Positions 14,475-15,671 of a stretch of 15,671 nucleotides of DNA are shown piece after piece. Position 1 is the stretch's first letter. Each line of letters begins with the position of its first letter. The position numbers were made by a program, and so were the translations under genes. Origin of the DNA: JBLNCE01 sp050260415 (lineage in GTDB: Bacteria > Bacillota > UBA4882 > JAAYXC01); contig JBLNCE010000084.1 of assembly GCA_050260415.1 (NCBI GenBank), forward strand, positions 1-15,671, read 5' to 3'. Below the pieces are notes generated by a model, which ran no database searches, had not been told where the DNA came from, and worked only from the letters and a program-made list of their open reading frames with translations.

Positions 14475-14524
14475 GCCTCATGCCTCACGCCTCATGGCCT
14501 TCCGCCTCACGCCTCCCGCCTTCT
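14475..14524. repeat. Heptamer repeat array (GCCTCAC/GCCTCAT)
   Basis: Seven tandem units: GCCTCAT, GCCTCAC, GCCTCAT, GGCCTTCC (one base longer), GCCTCAC, GCCTCCC and GCCTTCT. The array sits between yabQ and glgA and runs into the last codons of yabQ, where it encodes the basic RRRREA tail. It resembles the shorter GCCYTTT array at the left edge of the window. Confidence 0.7.
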
Positions 14525-14893
14525 TCTCTTGACGCGCGACTTGCTTCTCACGACTATTCCCAGGCACGCCAGCACGATCCGTACCATGCCCCGGGCGACG
14601 CTCCGGCCGATTGCCCCCAGCACGGTAGAGTAATAGACCAGGCCCGCCAGGAAGGCCAGCCATACAAAGAGCCGCAGATCGCCCCAGGTGCCGAGGACGA
14701 GCAGCGGAAAGACCACCATGAGGACGACCGCCCAGAAGCCCATGTCCAGGCAAAACGCCGCTGCTCCGCGCGGCCGCCCGAGCGCGCGCGCCGCCCGCAG
14801 CATGTCAAAGAAAAACCCCAGCGCGATACCCCCGAGGAGAAAGAGAAGAAATGCGCTAAACTGCCTGAGCACCGGTTCCGGCATCCATCTCAC
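14507..14893 (-). CDS. yabQ: Spore cortex biosynthesis protein YabQ-like
   Basis: A 128-residue membrane protein with about four hydrophobic segments and a very basic C-terminus (KSRVKRRRREA). The family pattern is visible: LGFFFDMLRAARALGR after the first helix, LDMGFWAVVLMVVFPLLVLG, then TWGDLRLFVWLAFLAGLVYY. YabQ is needed for spore cortex formation and sits in the forespore or mother-cell membrane system of endospore formers. The GTG at 14893 follows AGGGA by seven bases; ATG 14884 is an alternative. Normally yabP lies just upstream and a divIC-type gene downstream; neither is here, so this copy is detached from its usual cluster. Its 3' end is made of heptamer repeat, so the tail may be recently altered. 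Confidence 0.8.
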   Translation of the reverse strand: MRWMPEPVLRQFSAFLLFLLGGIALGFFFDMLRAARALGRPRGAAAFCLDMGFWAVVLMVVFPLLVLGTWGDLRLFVWLAFLAGLVYYSTVLGAIGRSVARGMVRIVLACLGIVVRSKSRVKRRRREA

Positions 14894-15068
14894 CGGTCAA
14901 TCCCTATGCCGGCGACGGCATGGTCATGACAGCCCCTCTTCGCGCGGAGACCGTGCCAAAAATACACGGGATCCACGGCCGGAGACATCGGTTAATGGCC
15001 CATCGGCACATATGTAAATGGAAGTCACCAACCTGCCGGTTTCAGAAGGAATTGCCAGAAACGTGTCG
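14894..15068. other. Gene-free stretch between yabQ and the agrB leader
   Basis: No convincing gene was found on either strand. A weak -10-like TATGTAAAT stands at 15011, but nothing resembling a -35 lies 17 bases before it. AACC-TGCC-GGTT (15030-15041) makes a small hairpin. Base composition falls to the right compared with the GC-rich core genes. Confidence 0.3.
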
Positions 15069-15240
15069 AAACAAGGTAGTTATGAATTTCAGTTGGTCTA
15101 CCAAGCCAGTCTGACCTGGGATCCTGGAGAGTGTTCCCAAATGGCAACAGATAACCTTGTCTAAGAAACCATGCTAGCGCCACTCTGAACAAGCCCTCGG
15201 GAAATCAACCTGAAGTCTACGGCCGTTAAGAGCTCCCATG
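15069..15240 (+). ncRNA. Candidate pseudoknotted leader RNA of agrB
   Basis: ACAAGGT (15071-15077) pairs perfectly with ACCTTGT (15154-15160). Inside are TTGG-TCTA-CCAA (15093-15104), GCCA/TGGC (15105-15108 with 15142-15145) and GGGA/TCCC (15118-15121 with 15135-15138). The loop of the last hairpin carries AGAGTG (15128-15133), complementary to CACTCT (15181-15186) beyond the main stem, which would form a pseudoknot. Finally CTCC-CAT-GGAG (15233-15243) can cover the agrB ribosome binding site. No open frame uses this segment. It could be a riboswitch-like leader or a stand-alone RNA such as the raiA motif of Firmicutes; I cannot confirm a family by eye. Confidence 0.45.
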
Positions 15241-15250
15241 GAGGAAGCAA

Positions 15251-15671
15251 ATGCTTGCCAGAATAGCTCGGCAGCTCGGTGATCGTCTCGCGCGCGCCCT
15301 GGAGCTGCCGCAAGAAGCCGCGGATAGGGCGGCGTATGCATTGGAGATTCTTTTTCTATACATCCTGACTCTGGCCGCCATCGCCCTACCCGCGTTTGTT
15401 TTGGGCCTTTTCTGGCCGGCTATGGCTGCCACACTCACAGCAGGAGCCATGCGGTCGGTTTCAGGGGGAGCCCACTTGAATAGCCCGTGGCGCTGTATAG
15501 TCTTGTCCACATTAGTGGCCGTATTCTTCGGCCTAATAGGCCATTTACTCATCTCTAATGTTACTGTTCTCACCTTAGGCATCTTAACAGGGATAATCGT
15601 AGTTATGGGAACGGTTATTATTCTTAGATATTGCCCAGCAGATACACCAGCTAAGCCTATTCCCCCGACTA
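15251..15671 (+). CDS. agrB: AgrB-type signal peptide processing protein (3' end beyond window)
   Basis: The first 140 codons of a membrane protease of the AgrB family, which cleaves and cyclises the AgrD precursor into an autoinducing peptide. Open to the window edge without a stop. Hydrophobic segments lie near ILFLYILTLAAIALPAFVL, LVAVFFGLIGHLLI and ILTGIIVVMGTVIIL. The catalytic region is MRSVSGGAHLNSPWRC, with H75 and C82, the same seven-residue spacing as the His and Cys of Staphylococcus AgrB. RYCPADTPAKPI is the family's conserved cytoplasmic stretch. GGAGG (15240-15244) lies six bases before the ATG. The gene is less GC-rich than its neighbours, especially after 15530, which may mean transfer. 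An agrD gene, and perhaps a sensor pair, would be expected to the right. Confidence 0.9.
   Translation, partial: MLARIARQLGDRLARALELPQEAADRAAYALEILFLYILTLAAIALPAFVLGLFWPAMAATLTAGAMRSVSGGAHLNSPWRCIVLSTLVAVFFGLIGHLLISNVTVLTLGILTGIIVVMGTVIILRYCPADTPAKPIPPT

Overview
The window looks like chromosomal DNA from a GC-rich, endospore-forming member of the Firmicutes (a Clostridia- or Limnochordia-like anaerobe). Three things point there: the left-hand gene order dnaX-ybaB-recR-DUF2508 (yaaL) typical of Gram-positive genomes, a YabQ-type spore cortex protein, and an AgrB-type peptide-processing protein. I cannot name a genus.

Layout, left to right. (1) 26-2818, minus strand: a compact replication/repair operon, dnaX (clamp-loader subunit), ybaB (nucleoid-associated protein), recR (recombination mediator) and a small DUF2508 protein. 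(2) 3001-8157, plus strand: an RpiR/SIS-domain regulator, an FbpB/AfuB-type ABC permease, its TOBE-containing ATPase, a solute-binding protein and a HAD phosphatase, probably one uptake operon sensed through a phosphosugar. It is visibly decaying: the permease has an internal deletion plus an in-frame stop, and the binding protein has lost its C-terminus. (3) 8437-11773, plus strand: a signalling cluster. A seven-transmembrane/PAS histidine kinase is fused in frame to a complete NarL/LuxR-type response regulator, and two tandem paralogous small receiver-like proteins follow. Between them lie a strong hairpin terminator and a cluster of CTGTAC/GTACAG elements that includes a palindrome with the geometry of a lux box. 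(4) 11770-14351, minus strand: glycogen synthase glgA overlapping a GalT/HIT-superfamily gene. (5) 14475-14893: a heptamer repeat array running into the 3' end of a minus-strand yabQ. (6) 14894-15671, plus strand: a gene-free stretch whose right half can fold into a pseudoknotted RNA, followed by the first 140 codons of agrB with its catalytic His and Cys, cut off by the window edge.

The most promising unusual material is the fused kinase-regulator with its small receiver-like partners and lux-box-like site, and the candidate structured RNA in front of agrB. The damage in the transporter operon may be real decay or assembly error; the sequence alone cannot decide.
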